A model generated the notes under the pieces. That model did no database searches and had not been told where the DNA came from. It saw only the letters and a list, made by a program, of their open reading frames with translations. Below, piece by piece: positions 33,517 through 45,239 of a stretch of 64,000 nt of DNA. The position numbers and the translations under genes were made by a program. This DNA comes from Eucalyptus grandis (taxonomy: Eukaryota > Streptophyta > Magnoliopsida > Myrtales > Myrtaceae): contig NC_052614.1 in the NCBI RefSeq assembly GCF_016545825.1, forward strand, positions 20,540,559 to 20,604,558, read 5' to 3'. Every line of letters begins with the position of its first letter. Within the stretch, counting starts at the first letter, position 1.

Positions 33517-33628
33517 AAGTAGAGTATTTTAATGAGATACTGCAAACACTCGAAATGGTATGTGTTCATAGGTGAGCAGGAAAGTGGGAGAATAACTGAA
33601 TTTTGAATCATGGGATGTCACATCCTTA

Positions 33629-34635
33629 GTGGATGAATTTCCTAAAAGGGGCGAAATAGGAGAAGATTACTTCCTATTTGAAATCTTGGATCAAGATAAT
33701 GATATTAGTGGAGTTCGTCCAAGTGGGAGTAATATGAGAAGTGATAAATTGAATTCAACTCATTCTCAATTGCAACCACCTGATGTGACGACATCATCAT
33801 TACCTAATCCAAGTGGGAGCATGATAGGGAATGATGTGCTAAGTGTACAATCTCCCATACGGTGAATAAGTCGCCAAAGTATTCCCCGTCGATGTTTTAA
33901 CATTGAAAGGGAAACTTTTATTGTTGCTCCACAAGATGAGGATGAGCCAAGAAATATTAATGAGGCTCTTAATTGCCCTAGTAAAGAAAAATGGATTTAT
34001 GCAATGAAAGAGGAAATAGAGTCAATGAAATCAAACCAAGTCTGGGAACTTGTTGATCTTTCAAAAGGGACGCAGAGCTATTGGGAACAAGTGGGTTCTC
34101 AAAATAAAGCGAAAGGCTGATGGCTCGATAGAAAGGCATAAGGCTTACCTTGTGGCGAAGGGGTATAATCAACAGGAAGATATTGATGATAAAGATACAT
34201 TCTCTCCTGTAGTGTGGTTTACCTTGATTCGCATAATTCTGGCAGTAGTGTTTGGTATGGATCTTGAGTTACATCAAATGGATGTAAAGACTGCTTTCCT
34301 CAATAGAGAATTAGAGGAAGGAACATATATGGAACAATCTGTTGGTTTCATAGTGAAAGGCCAAGAAGAAAATGTATGTCGACTTTGGAGGTCGATATAT
34401 GGCCTTAAATAGTCGTCAAGACAATGGTATATACGATTTCATAATGCCATAATAGCATATGATCTTACAATGATAGATGAGGATCATTGTATATATATCA
34501 AAAGATCCAAGTATCAATTTGTGATCATATCATTATATGTTGATGATATACTAATTGCCGGAAGTAATATGGAGTTTGTTCATACTGTCAAAAGTTGGTT
34601 GTCTTCCAACTTTGAGATGAATGATATGGGATTGT
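33629..34635 (+). pseudogene. Copia 2 reverse transcriptase
   Basis: Motifs include WVLKIKRKADGSIERHKAYL, VAKGYNQQ, LHQMDVKTAFLNRELEEGTY and the active site LYVDDILIAG (about 34535-34565). A TAG stop follows YGLK where the family has Q. The thumb then breaks at about 34630, where the sequence passes from DMG straight to a WDCKLINTPI-like string, implying loss of roughly 40 residues. Confidence 0.87.
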
Positions 34636-35397
34636 AAACTCATAAACACTCCTATTGCAAAAGGTGAAGGATTGAGCCATAGACTGTGTCCAAGGACTCC
34701 ACAAGAGAATGAACAAATGAAACATGTTCCTTATGCTAGTGCTGTTGGGAGCTTGATGTATGCTATGATGTGTACAAGACCTGACATATGTTATGTAGTT
34801 GGAATGGTGAGCAGATACCAATCCAATCCAGGTCAAGCACGTTGGAAAGCCGTTAAAAGAATACTAAAGTATCTAAAGGGGACTGCTGATTATACGCTGA
34901 GTTATTATGGAAAGGATCTGCGACTCTAAGGCTATTCGATGATGATTGGGGAGGAGATTTAAATAAAAGGAAATCTACCTCTAGGTTTGTTCTCTTACCG
35001 AATAATGGCACCATGTGTTGGAGCAGTAAGAAACAAAAGTGTATAGCCTTGTCCACGATGGGAATTGAGTTCGTGGCATTATCAGCAGCAGTATAAGAAG
35101 ATGTTTGGCTTAAGAGATTTTTTTGGATCATTTAGGTGTTATTGGAAGTGCTGCAGATTAATTGTTGGTTAATTATGATAGCCAAGCAGCAAAAGTGTAC
35201 ACCAAAGATCCAAAATATCATGACAAGACCAAACATATAGATACCAAGTATAATTTTGTCATGGATATGATTGCACGAAAAGATGTGAACTTAGAGTACA
35301 TACTACGCATAGAATAGTAGCAGATCCTATGACAAAACCAGTACCTAGAGATGTGTTTTGTGGCCATATGAAATCTCTAGGACTGCGTAGAGGCTAA
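34621..35397 (+). pseudogene. Copia 2 RNase H
   Basis: Frame 34621-34929 holds PYASAVGSLMYAMMCTRPDI and VSRYQSNPGQARWKAVKRIL. Later frames hold KRKSTSRFVLLPNNG-like, ALSTMGIEFVAL-like and the C-terminal FCGHMKSLGLRRG, which ends at 35397. Several stops break it. Confidence 0.83.
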
Positions 35398-36475
35398 TGT
35401 ACTGAATATTATAATTTTCCCTAAGTGTTCACATATGATGAATTTATGTTTTTTCATCATTAATGCCTATGAATCTTTGTTTGATCTTTATGCATCTTAA
35501 TGCTCAGTGCATTACTTTAAGTTAGGAAAGTATGTCGGACAGTTATGATATTAGCCCACTCACACGGGTAATCGCCTCTATTTACTGTGTGATAAATAGA
35601 GATGAGACTGTTTTTAAGCTTATTATCTAGGTGATAATCGAGAGCTCAAGCTTAAAACACGTATGTCGCCTTAACTGGGTGTTAAGATGATGACATAATA
35701 CTTACTATGTCCGAGAGTAAAATACCCCACATATTTTACTTTATCTGTCTAAGATGCAAGATGTGAGTTCTGATGAATTTTGTAAATGAGTAGATACGTG
35801 AACTCAAGTTAGACATTGGGTATGTTTGAACTATCATCTGTACGGTATTGAAAGGTGTAGACATACGCTCCATGGGAAAGGAGTTAATACCGTAATACGT
35901 ATTTCATACTACGTATGCATGAGACGACCAATAAGAGTGGCAAAAGTTTGATCTCAACTTTTTATGTCGTGTGAGACTCTTGAGGAATAGAGTTCCTCAA
36001 TTTTTAGTCCCCTCATGACTCTTACTTATTCTCAAGATTTCTATTTAGTGTTTGCTATCTTAGGATGTTGCCAATGGTCATGAGTTTGATTCGATCTAAT
36101 GGGGCATTTCTAGAAAAGCAAGCTGAACTGAAATTGAGAGTTTGAAGGAAAGAGGAAGATCGATTTTGGAGAATCACATTGTAGTTTTGTATTCACCGGT
36201 TAACCAATTATGACTGTCTTTGGGATAATCATAATTGTGAATACAATATATATATATATCATTGTTTGAAAGAGATCAAGAGAGATATAAATGTGATCAA
36301 TCGATCTAGGGTACTGCATACTAAATCTACTCGGAGTGTGATACCCATTATGAGCTGCTATATATTCCTAACAGATGTATGGCAACGAGCTCTCAAAGTA
36401 TGCTGGTCGCACGGATTATTCACCGGTATGAATGCTGAAGAGAGATAAAGAGAATTATGTCGGCCCACCATGTGC
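35398..36475 (+). other. Copia 2 3' untranslated internal region
   Basis: About 1.1 kb between the polyprotein end and the polypurine tract, without recognisable coding sequence. A short (AT)n lies near 36247-36260. Confidence 0.7.
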
Positions 36476-36485
36476 GAGTGGGAGA
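36476..36485 (+). promoter_or_regulatory. Polypurine tract of Copia 2
   Basis: gagtgggaga directly before the 3' LTR, the usual Copia form. Confidence 0.85.
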
Positions 36486-36908
36486 TGATGGATTTATGAG
36501 ATGAGCCTAAGTTGGCCCATCCGCCCATGCTGGGCCCAAAAGGCCCGGCCCACGGGAATAGGGCCCGTGGAAGGGGAAGGTATAAAAGGGAGGAGAGAGA
36601 GAGAGAAGACAACGCTTGGCTGAACGTACGTACGTTCTCTCCCTCGCTCTCTCTCCAAAAAGACAAAAAGAACAGTAAGGCAAACGGCACGTTCTTCTTC
36701 CCTTCAAGGCGCCATCGGATCGAACGGGACCAGAATTTCTTCTCGATCTTCAGCATTGGTGTCTAATCCGTGGCTAACAAGGTACGCTCGAATCCGTGGT
36801 GTGCTTTACGATCAGTGATACGTGTTTTCCCGGGCTTCGTCTTCCGCATTGATTTAGGGGTTCGATTAAGTGTCGAATCCGGTTTTCGGGGATCAGTCAT
36901 TCCCAACA
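36486..36908 (+). repeat. 3' LTR of Copia 2
   Basis: Same length as the 5' LTR with seven single-base differences, most of them G/A. It retains tataaaa at 36581-36587. Confidence 0.95.
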
Positions 36909-36913
36909 CGATC

Positions 36914-39420
36914 CATTACCGTCTCCTTGAGGATCTGCCCGATTCGTGCATCAACAAAGCTTACTCCTACTAATTAGACTCATCATCTTGATCTACTCTT
37001 CTTAATATGTTCTTCACATATCAAATTATGCGACAGGGCACAATATCTAATTAAGAACTTGAAACAATGACTTATTTAACTTGATACTTACAGCATTGGG
37101 TAAACTTCTATTGAATGAATTCAACAACTTAGAATTCGAATGGATCTGAATTTATAGCTCAACTATGAAATAAGGAAAATAAATTCAAGGAAAATGGAGG
37201 AAAATAGGGGACAAAATGTTTTTTATTTTTATTTTTTCAACCTCTTGTATATATAGTTATGGTTTATGTGGGAACATTGTGATGCTAAATAAGATTTTCT
37301 TTTTTATTTATTTTTAATTGGGGAGGACATAGGATTGATGAGCTAGGTAGTGGTATACATAAAGGAGGACTCGAAGATAATTGACGTTCAAGTTAAGCCC
37401 TAATGGGGATGCTCAATGTGATCTCACTCCCTGGGTCAATGATGGCGAGCCGGACCTCTAATTGGATTGATATCTGCTACATGATCATGTTGGCGGGGGC
37501 CATATTCTTCACCATGCCCTTCCTCATGGGATTTGCCTCCAGCTATGCCTCCTTCTTATTGGGCCGCTTCACGAATGTTAACATCAGCTATGCCCTTGTG
37601 ATTGTCATCTGCATCGTCGAGGTCTTGCCTTTTCTCATGGGTTCTTGAGACCCACAAGAGAAGGCAAGGAAGACACTGGCGATGTACTTAAAAGGTATAG
37701 TCGACGCAACACTAGTGAAGTAGCTCAATAGGAAGGAGTCATAGTTGGGAGTGAAGCCTATGAAGAGGGGCCCAATGAAGAAAATGGCCCTGAGAGCCCT
37801 TATGAAAAAATTGAGTATTTGATATTAAAAAAAAAATCCGATTGCTTTGAGTATTTGGGCCGCTTCACCAATGAAGAAAATGGCACTGATGTGGGGCTAC
37901 GGAGGTGCTAAATGAGCCTATAGAAAACTTTAAGAAAATTAAATAACAAGTTGAGCGGTTTGCCTGAATTTCTATCATGGACTATAGTGTCATCTATTTT
38001 GAGTTGCGCCACACAGATTTTCTACCATTGGCCCACTGTCCCACGATCGATTATGCATGATGAGATAGGAGTAGCTTTAATGGCTGCGGACCTATGGTAA
38101 TGATGATTTGGCTTTTCTTTAGGAGAAATGCAAAGATTTTAATTTTAAAAAGCACGCAAAGTAATGATTATTCGGTAAAATAAATTGAAAAATATTTTGG
38201 AAAATAATTTTAAGAGAAATGTTATTTGGTAAACATATGATTTTGTAGAAGGCTTTGCAAATGTGTTACCAAATGCAACCAAAGTGCATTATGATGACAT
38301 TAACTTGCCTTTTTTTTTTTCTTTTTAACTCCGCCACTTTAGTGACTAAAACTAGCCAGCACTTACCATGTGAATTGTGCTATCAAGTGGATTGGAATTG
38401 GAATCTGAAATGAATATATATATATATATATGTACATCTCTGTAATAAAAGAAATGTTCTCTTCAACCCAATTGACAAAATTATGTTTAAAGAATATCTA
38501 GTTTGACAAATAATTGAAGATGACATAGTGGTAACATAAATATCAGGCCTCTTGCTAATTATGTCAATAAAAGTTGTAAGTCCAATCTTAAAGGTTGGTG
38601 CAGTTGATTGGGGTGTTAGTAGTGTCCTACTAATCTATAAAAATGGAACGAATTGGCATATGAGTAGTATTTTATTATTAAGTCATATTACACTATTTAG
38701 TGCTCCTATTTCCACTATTTATCAACCAATTATTATGAGCAATTCATTGATTTTTCTACATAATCCTTAAATAACAAATGTAATGTACCTTGAATACGAT
38801 ATGAAGCATTCTAATGTTCGGACATGAAAGCGGATGGATTGGATGATATTTAAATTTTCTTATGCTACAATACTTGGAGAAGAATATTTCACTTTTTCTT
38901 GCACTAGGAAGATGTAATGGAAACAAATGCGGAAGTGTCAATGACGGAGACCAACAAATATCATTAGTAGAACACGCCACTAACTGTAGGGTCTCTCGAA
39001 CCCTGCAGTGAGCTCGACTCTAGAAGTCACTGTTGTACGGTCATCCTGTCACCAATATGTGCTAGCTTACCAAAATACAAAAACGAATCAGGAATTGAAC
39101 CGCACATTTGGATGGTTTACTGCCATTAGTTTGAATATATTTTCCATCTATTAACTTACCACAATTGTTATACACCCCAGTAATAATTAATAACGACTTT
39201 GGTAGAGACACCAACATTATCATGTCTTGTTTTTCATTAGATAGGGTCTCATCAAGATTCTTCAAGATCCATTATGAGATTATTAAACTCATCTAAGTGG
39301 GCTACATTGCTATGGCATCTTTTTCTTTAGACATCTCTATTAACACCTCATCTATAATTATACTCTTTGCCCCCTCCATTAACTCATCCTCTATTGGCAT
39401 CTTTCATCATTTCTGGCTAC
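36914..39420. other. Spacer with one possible transporter fragment
   Basis: Mostly AT-rich sequence without genes. It contains a short (AT)n near 38415-38432 and the weak transporter-like frame listed separately. Confidence 0.5.
37403..37648 (+). pseudogene. Possible MFS sugar/polyol transporter fragment
   Basis: An 81-codon frame is strongly hydrophobic and contains LAGAIFF, FLMGFASSYASFLLGRFTNV and YALVIV. This resembles the second and third membrane helices of plant polyol transporters (usual strings LLMGFA, N/Y, GRFVAGIGVGYALMIAP). The diagnostic GxGVG turn is lost and no other exon was found. It may equally be a chance hydrophobic frame. Confidence 0.3.
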
Positions 39421-39423
39421 TTA

Positions 39424-40232
39424 GGCCCTATTTGGCAATTTCTGTTTCTGTTCCCCGAAACACAAATTTTTGTTTTTTTGTTCCCAAGAACAGAACCGCG
39501 TTTGTTTATACTTTTGTTCACAGGAATAGATTTGGAACAGAAACAAGAAGTGGAAAAAACTTGCTTCTTGTTTTAGGGAATACTTCCGAGAAACACTTAT
39601 TTTCTTCTTCTTTTCTCTTTTTTTTTCTTCTTATTTTCTTCTTCTTCTTCTTCCTTTGGCCGGTCACCGGCCTTAGCCATGACTGACGCCGGCAACTAGC
39701 CAGACGAGGGCCGGCGACCTCGTCGAAGCATTGCCAGCCCCCGGAGAGGCAGGCCAAGCCTCGTCGTGGCCGCGCAAGGCTCGGCCTCCCCAGCCAACGT
39801 AAGGCCAAGCCTCGCCAGGCTAGGGCGAGGTTGACCTCGCGCCGCCTGGGCGAGGTCGAGCCTCGCCGAAGGCCAGCCTCACCGGTGGCTGGGTGAGCTC
39901 GGCCTCACCGTGGCTAAGCGAGGCCGTCGGCCCTTGTCGGCCGATCATCGACCATGGTTGAGGCTGGCGAGCAGCCAAAAGGAAGAAGAAAAGAAAAAAG
40001 GAAAAAGGAAAAATAAAAATAAAAGAAAAATATTAAAAAATTAAAATAAACAAAAAAAATTATACAACTTTACCAAACATGTTTATGTTCTTTTTTTATT
40101 CTAGGAACATAAATTTTATACAATTACCAAACACGTTCTCTGTTCAAAAATTGTTCATCGGAATAGAAATAGTTTTTTTCTATTTCTGTTCCACGGGAAC
40201 AATTTTGAACAAAAACGTTACCAAACGCGCTC
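39424..40232. mobile_element. Harbinger-like non-autonomous element, 809 bp
   Basis: Flanked by tta at 39421-39423 and 40233-40235. The left end is ggccctatttggcaat and the right end is the complement of gagcgcgtttggtaac, an imperfect inverted pair around the core tttggYaa. Subterminal regions repeat 'ctgttcc' and 'ggaaca' in inverted order. The core (about 39655-39970) is GC-rich with many 'gcgaggc' words. No transposase. Confidence 0.75.
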
Positions 40233-40235
40233 TTA

Positions 40236-42110
40236 GTCTTGCCATTCAACACCTTAGACTTTACTTGGTTGTTGATGACATAACACTCCACAATCTAAAT
40301 TTCCCTAGCAGGCGAAGACCCTTGGGTTGGCCTGGCGAGGGCTGGTGACCCCCGCCGGATTTGGGGGAGGGCTGCGATCCTCGTCCCAGATCTGAGCGAG
40401 GGCACACAAGCCCTCATTGCTGGTTGGCTGGGGCCGCCGACCCTCAGCTAGGGCTCGACAGCCACGGCCAACACTCCCCCACCTTCCCATCGGTGGAGAG
40501 GAGGCGGCGGTCGCGAGGGCGAGCGCTCGGCCGCCAGCTGCCTCCCTCCTCCTCCCCATCCCACCCCTAATTTAAAATTAATTAATTGTTTATTTATTTA
40601 TTTAAATTTTACTTTAATTAATTATTAATATAAAATTCAAATTATACCAAAACATCGTTTTTGTGTGTGATTTGCTAAGTCAGCCTTCCGACTAACCATG
40701 TAAGCGAAAAAAAATTAATAAAAAATGCTACGTAGAATTCTGGCGAGCTTCACCGGATGTGGCACTCAAGTGTCCTATTTTTTATTTAAAAAAATGGCAC
40801 TTAAATATCACTTTCGTAACTTTTGTACTTAACTATCCCTTTGTGCCAACTTTTGGCACTTCAAGCGATCTTTTGCCAACTCATATCTTAAAAGTAGTAG
40901 AGATTTAATAGAGCATGAGTTATGAAAAGCATATTTTTTGTATAAACTAGATCGAGCATTTACTACATTTTTAGTCTGTTGACAAGGCATTGGAAGGCAA
41001 TATTTGAAATAGTTTGAAATAATCAATTATAAAAGTCTTGATTAAATGTTTTGTAAAAGAATTGCCAAAAGCTATATGTGTTGATTGTGAAATGTTTATG
41101 AGATGCAGCATATTTGATAAAAGGAATTGAGAAAAGGTCATACAATTAGGTTTCTGGAACTAATTTGTGAGATGAATTCACGATTTAATCAGGGGTTATT
41201 GGAGAATGTTGTTAATGGATTATGCCTATGTCGCTATGATTAGAATCTATTGAAGGGGTAAGTATGCATACTATTATTAAGACATCCTTCTAAGCCAAAC
41301 CACCTGCTGATATAAAAGGAGACCTACTCAAGAAACGAAAACTTGGTTGTGTTTGTCACAAGCGTTAAGCATGGTCATAGTTATGTATTGAGCATTAGAT
41401 TAGTTTATTGAATAGATTATTGACATTTTAGTTAATTGAGATTGATCAATAGAATAAACCATTGATGATTGATTTGTTATTGTAACTTGATATTTTTAAT
41501 TGATCTTATACTAAGTTTTATTGAAAAGATATCATCAATCTTTGATATTTTATGTATATCATATACTGAATTAGGGATTGATGAGTTACGATATTGTATT
41601 ATAAAGATGCGTAGTGAACGTTCAATCTACTTAAAAAAGATGCACTACTTATTGAGCTGTAGTTGCTCATTCCATTCATCTTGCTATTCGGGTTTTCAAC
41701 GAGCTACAAATAGGAAGAAAGCATTTTCATCTTCAGGAGGATGTTTTAATAATGGTATCTTTTAGGTATAAGTTGTTTATGGTTGAATTGAACCTTTGAG
41801 TTTGGTTGTTGTTTGGAGATGTGCATATCCTTTTTATGGATTATAGAAACACTGCTATCGTAACCAGATGACTCCTTTATCAAATATATATATAGAGATG
41901 TATATATATTGACAATAGGTGGATGATAGTAATGTTGAGGTCGTGTCCTTTGGAAAAAAGGATGGCTATGTCATTGACCTTGTACTTGTAGAGTTGCGGT
42001 TGTGATTGGCTTTTCCCTACAGTTCATGAATGTTTGTGACGCAAAAAACAGTAATGTTTGGACATTAGGGCATGGTGAATGGATCATAGTTGCATTTTAT
42101 TGTCCTCCAA
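40236..42110. other. Spacer, no gene supported
   Basis: Begins with a GC-rich tail (to about 40560) that resembles the cores of the neighbouring small elements, then becomes AT-rich. Only short unrecognised frames. Confidence 0.5.
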
Positions 42111-42113
42111 TGT

Positions 42114-42460
42114 AGGTAGAAGACCAACTCATCTTTTCCTGATCTAGGATGATGAGATGGAGAAAATTCAGGATAATAAAAAATGAAAAAAGACAACATT
42201 GATTGTTCCGTAGGCATATTACAGTGTGTCTGCAAGCCCTTGTGGTTTTCTCAAGGGAGAAGTCTTCTGGGGCAGACACGAGAAGTACATTGTCTTGCAG
42301 GATGATGCAGACATTGAGTCAGGAAGAACTGAATGGATTTCTATGCATTATGGTTAAGGGAATGAAAGCTAAATTAATGGCTCCAAGAGAACACTCTTCT
42401 TGATAAACTCAAGTGCAGGGAATGCAGTTTGCGTGTGGATCTACTCGCTTTGAGGATTTC
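42114..42460 (+). pseudogene. Unidentified gene fragment, inverted copy 1
   Basis: This is the reverse complement, with many differences, of 44240-44616. In the best frame both copies encode a DEMEK start after a ctag acceptor-like site, ALIVP or TLIVP, a stop, AYY and SASP strings, and LQDDAD/TEWI-like strings. The common stop after the IVP string suggests both derive from an already broken gene, or that I have the wrong frame. The parent gene is not recognised. Confidence 0.5.
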
Positions 42461-42463
42461 TAA

Positions 42464-43570
42464 GGGCGTGTTTGGTAACGATTCTGTTCCCGGGAGCTGA
42501 TTCTGATTAGAACTGATTCTTTTTTATTATGTTCCCGGGAACTGATTCTAAGCATTTTAAGCCGTTTGGTAATTGTCCAAAATTTTTGATTCTGGAATAG
42601 AATTGCGTTTGGTACCGTGTTCATTAATTCTGTTCCAAATCAATTTCTTTTAATTTTTAAATAATTTTTTTACTTTTTTCCTTTGTTTTCTTTTCTTTTT
42701 TTCATTTTTTTTCATTTTTTTTCTTTTCATTTTCCTTTCTTTTCTTTTCTTTTTTTTTCTTTTCTTTTTCTCATCTTCTTCTTCTTCTTCGGCTAGTCGC
42801 CGGACCGGCAACCGGCCGGACGAGGGTCGGCGACCTCAGGAGCGTCGCCGGCCCGGCGAGGCGGGCCCTCGTCGGCCGAGCCTCGCGCCAGCCGGCGAGG
42901 CTCGCCTAGCCCCACCGAGGCTCGGCCGAGCCAGATCTCGGCGAGCCGGCGAGGCCGAGCCCTACCGGTGGCCGGATCGACCTCGTTGGGGGGCGGGCGA
43001 GGCCCGGCCAGCCACCGGCGGGCCGGGCGAGCCTCGCCCGGCCACCGTGGGGGGCCGGGCGTCGTGAGGCTCGCCCGGCCCCGCCCGGCCCCGGCGAGGC
43101 GGGCCTCGCTTGGCCCCGGCAAGGCCTCGCCCGGCCAGGCGAGGCCCGCTCGGCCACCGGCGAGGCTCGGCCTCGCCAGTCCGGGAGGTTGAGCCTCGCC
43201 GGTGGCCGGGCTTGCCTCCGACAAGCTCGCCGGACCTCGCCCGGTCCGGCGAGCCTCGGCAAGCTCGCCGGACCGGCGGTGGCGGCGGCAGGGGTGGTGG
43301 AGGCGGCCGGCGGCCGGCGGTGGCGGGCGGTGGCGGGCGGTGGCGGGCGATGGTGGATGGCGGTCGCGAGATGGACGAAGAGAAGAAGAAAATTTATTGA
43401 TTTTGATTCTTAAATTCGTTCGGAACAAGAATCAACTTTTTTATTCTTGATTTTGTTCCCAATCTGTTCCCGGGAACAAAAAATTTACCAAACGCGATTC
43501 TAGGCCGAAACTGATTCCGGGAACAAAGAATCAGAATTTGGCACTGTTTGGATGGTTACCAAACAGGCCC
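42464..43570. mobile_element. Harbinger-like non-autonomous element, 1107 bp
   Basis: Flanked by taa at 42461-42463 and 43571-43573. The termini are gggcgtgtttggtaacg and the complement of gggcctgtttggtaacc, an inverted repeat with two mismatches. 'gttcccggga' palindromes lie at both ends. The core (about 42790-43370) is extremely GC-rich with 'gcgaggc' and 'ggccggc' words; the 211-codon minus frame there is compositional. It inserted at the right edge of the inverted gene fragment. Confidence 0.85.
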
Positions 43571-43573
43571 TAA

Positions 43574-44239
43574 CTGTCCATTCATTGAGGGAAGTTATTC
43601 GCTTTGTGAATATCGATTGCTTGCCACATGGAAGCATCGTCCAAATTTTCAACAACTTGGATAATAATTTCCAATGCATATGATACTTTTTCTCAAAGTG
43701 TGGCACTATGCAAATATAGAACCAGCGTAGCATTAAATGTATTGGTATCAGTGGCGCTGGCAGGTGACTTGTTAGCTTATTAGTAGTTGTGATGGCTGAT
43801 TGATAGAAATTGAAAGAAGTAGCCTCATTTGGAATGAGTTTGCCTGAATCTTTGTGTCAGATGTCATCTTTTTTTTTTATGCCATCAGGAGTCATTTTTT
43901 ACATGACGATGAAAACATTCCAAATATCCAACTAAATTTGGTAGTTGAGTGCTTTACAGTCAATTTCCGTCACTGTTATCTATTAAGTGGTCAGAGAGAG
44001 AAGGCTATTTGTTTTGTGTGGGTAAATGAATGATTCTACAAATTTCTCTAGTAACTGAAGAGTGCAAAAGACCAAGAGGAGAAATGCAGAGAAAACAAGC
44101 AGAAGTATGCAATTTTGCAATGTCCCAAACAGTGATCATTAATTAGTAATCTTGACAGATTTTGGAGGGGTTCGTGCAAGATTGATTTAATGATCATCAT
44201 TTGGGACATCCCAAAATTGCCTACTTCAGCTTGTTTTAT
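43574..44239. other. Spacer, no gene supported
   Basis: AT-rich, no recognisable coding or repeat structure. Confidence 0.5.
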
Positions 44240-44616
44240 CTAAAAGCAGAGTAGATTCCATATGCAAATTGCATTCCGGTTTCTAGGAAACTTGTCACTC
44301 GACCACAAATCACTTGAGTGGTTTATTAAGAAGAGTGCTAGTATTCACATGGAGCCATCGATTCAGCTTCTATACCCTTAACCATAATGCATACAGATCC
44401 ATTCAGTTTTTCCTGGCACCACGTCTGCATTATCCTGCAAGACATGTACGTTTCCTGTCCCGGCTGCGAAGACTTCTCACTTGGAAAAACCCCAAGGGCT
44501 TGCAGATTCAATGTAATACGCCTACGGAACAATCAATGCTGTCTTTATACATTTTTTGTTTTCCGGATTTTTCTCCATCTCATCAACCTAGAGCAGGAAA
44601 AGATGAGTTAGTCTAC
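44240..44616 (-). pseudogene. Unidentified gene fragment, inverted copy 2
   Basis: Minus-strand partner of 42114-42460. An acceptor-like 'ctctag' precedes the coding-like stretch at about 44590. The copies share the unknown protein strings described for copy 1. Confidence 0.5.
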
Positions 44617-44759
44617 TAACGGGTAAGTTAAATTCATTTCTTCATCAAACTAAGCTGGGGATTAACTTTTTGCTGCAACAACTTGTGACCTGCGATGCTA
44701 GATCTTTACTAATACCTTAGCGACCTGCTTTGTTGTTAAATTATATATCGAGTTTGAGA

Positions 44760-45195
44760 TGTGTACGAAACCTTGAAGGATTTTGATTTGTTCAAATTCG
44801 GTGTGCGCTTTAATCGAGTCAAATTTGGATTTTTTGGGCAATGGAAAATTTGATTTTGTTTTCTGTTCGAGGAAGAGTATTATTTATTTTTGACCGTTTC
44901 GACTTCGTGGGCTCTTTGTTTATATCGCATGTGGAGGAAAGACTTCTTTTGGCCGTACAAAAGAAGAAGGGACTCTCATAAATATATATAGATATGCACT
45001 TGTTGGGTCAGTAGATTTGTCGAAGGAAATAAAATGAAAAGGCGGGGGTTCTAATTTTCTCATCCCCTTCAACCACAGCAGCGCAAAAAGAAAAGAAAAG
45101 GTGGAGTTGTCCTTCTAGCCACGCGGAGAGGAAGAGGAAGAGGAACACACGGTGATCGTTTTTTGCGCGAAGAGTTTACATCCTCGTTCTCTTTC
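44760..45195 (+). repeat. Promoter-like repeat block P, copy 1
   Basis: Similar to 60713-61085 and 62080-62420 in the same orientation. Shared words are gaaggattttgatttgtt, cgagtcaaatttgga, 'gggtcRgtagRttt', 'ggtggagttctcctttta' and 'gagtttacatcctc'. An AT-rich TATA-like patch lies in the middle. Confidence 0.65.
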
Positions 45196-45239
45196 CGGAG
45201 ATACGGGTGTTTAAAACTGTAATTCTCCACAAGGCTAAA

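Larger units (their letters stand above)
29677..36908 (+). mobile_element. Ty1/Copia LTR retrotransposon 2, recently inserted but defective
   Basis: A 7.2-kb element with equal-length LTRs (423 bp each) at 29677-30099 and 36486-36908, ends TG...CA, flanked by cggtc and cgatc (4 of 5 match, a mutated 5-bp duplication). I count seven substitutions and no indels between the LTRs, under 2%. The internal order is leader, gag, zinc knuckle, protease, integrase, reverse transcriptase, RNase H. Stops and a deletion disable the polyprotein. An unusual 640-bp GC-rich leader separates the LTR from gag. Confidence 0.95.

Noticed and set aside
42793..43428. 211-codon minus-strand frame
   Set aside because: It lies in the GC-rich core of a non-autonomous Harbinger-like element and reads as low-complexity Arg/Pro/Gly/Ala.
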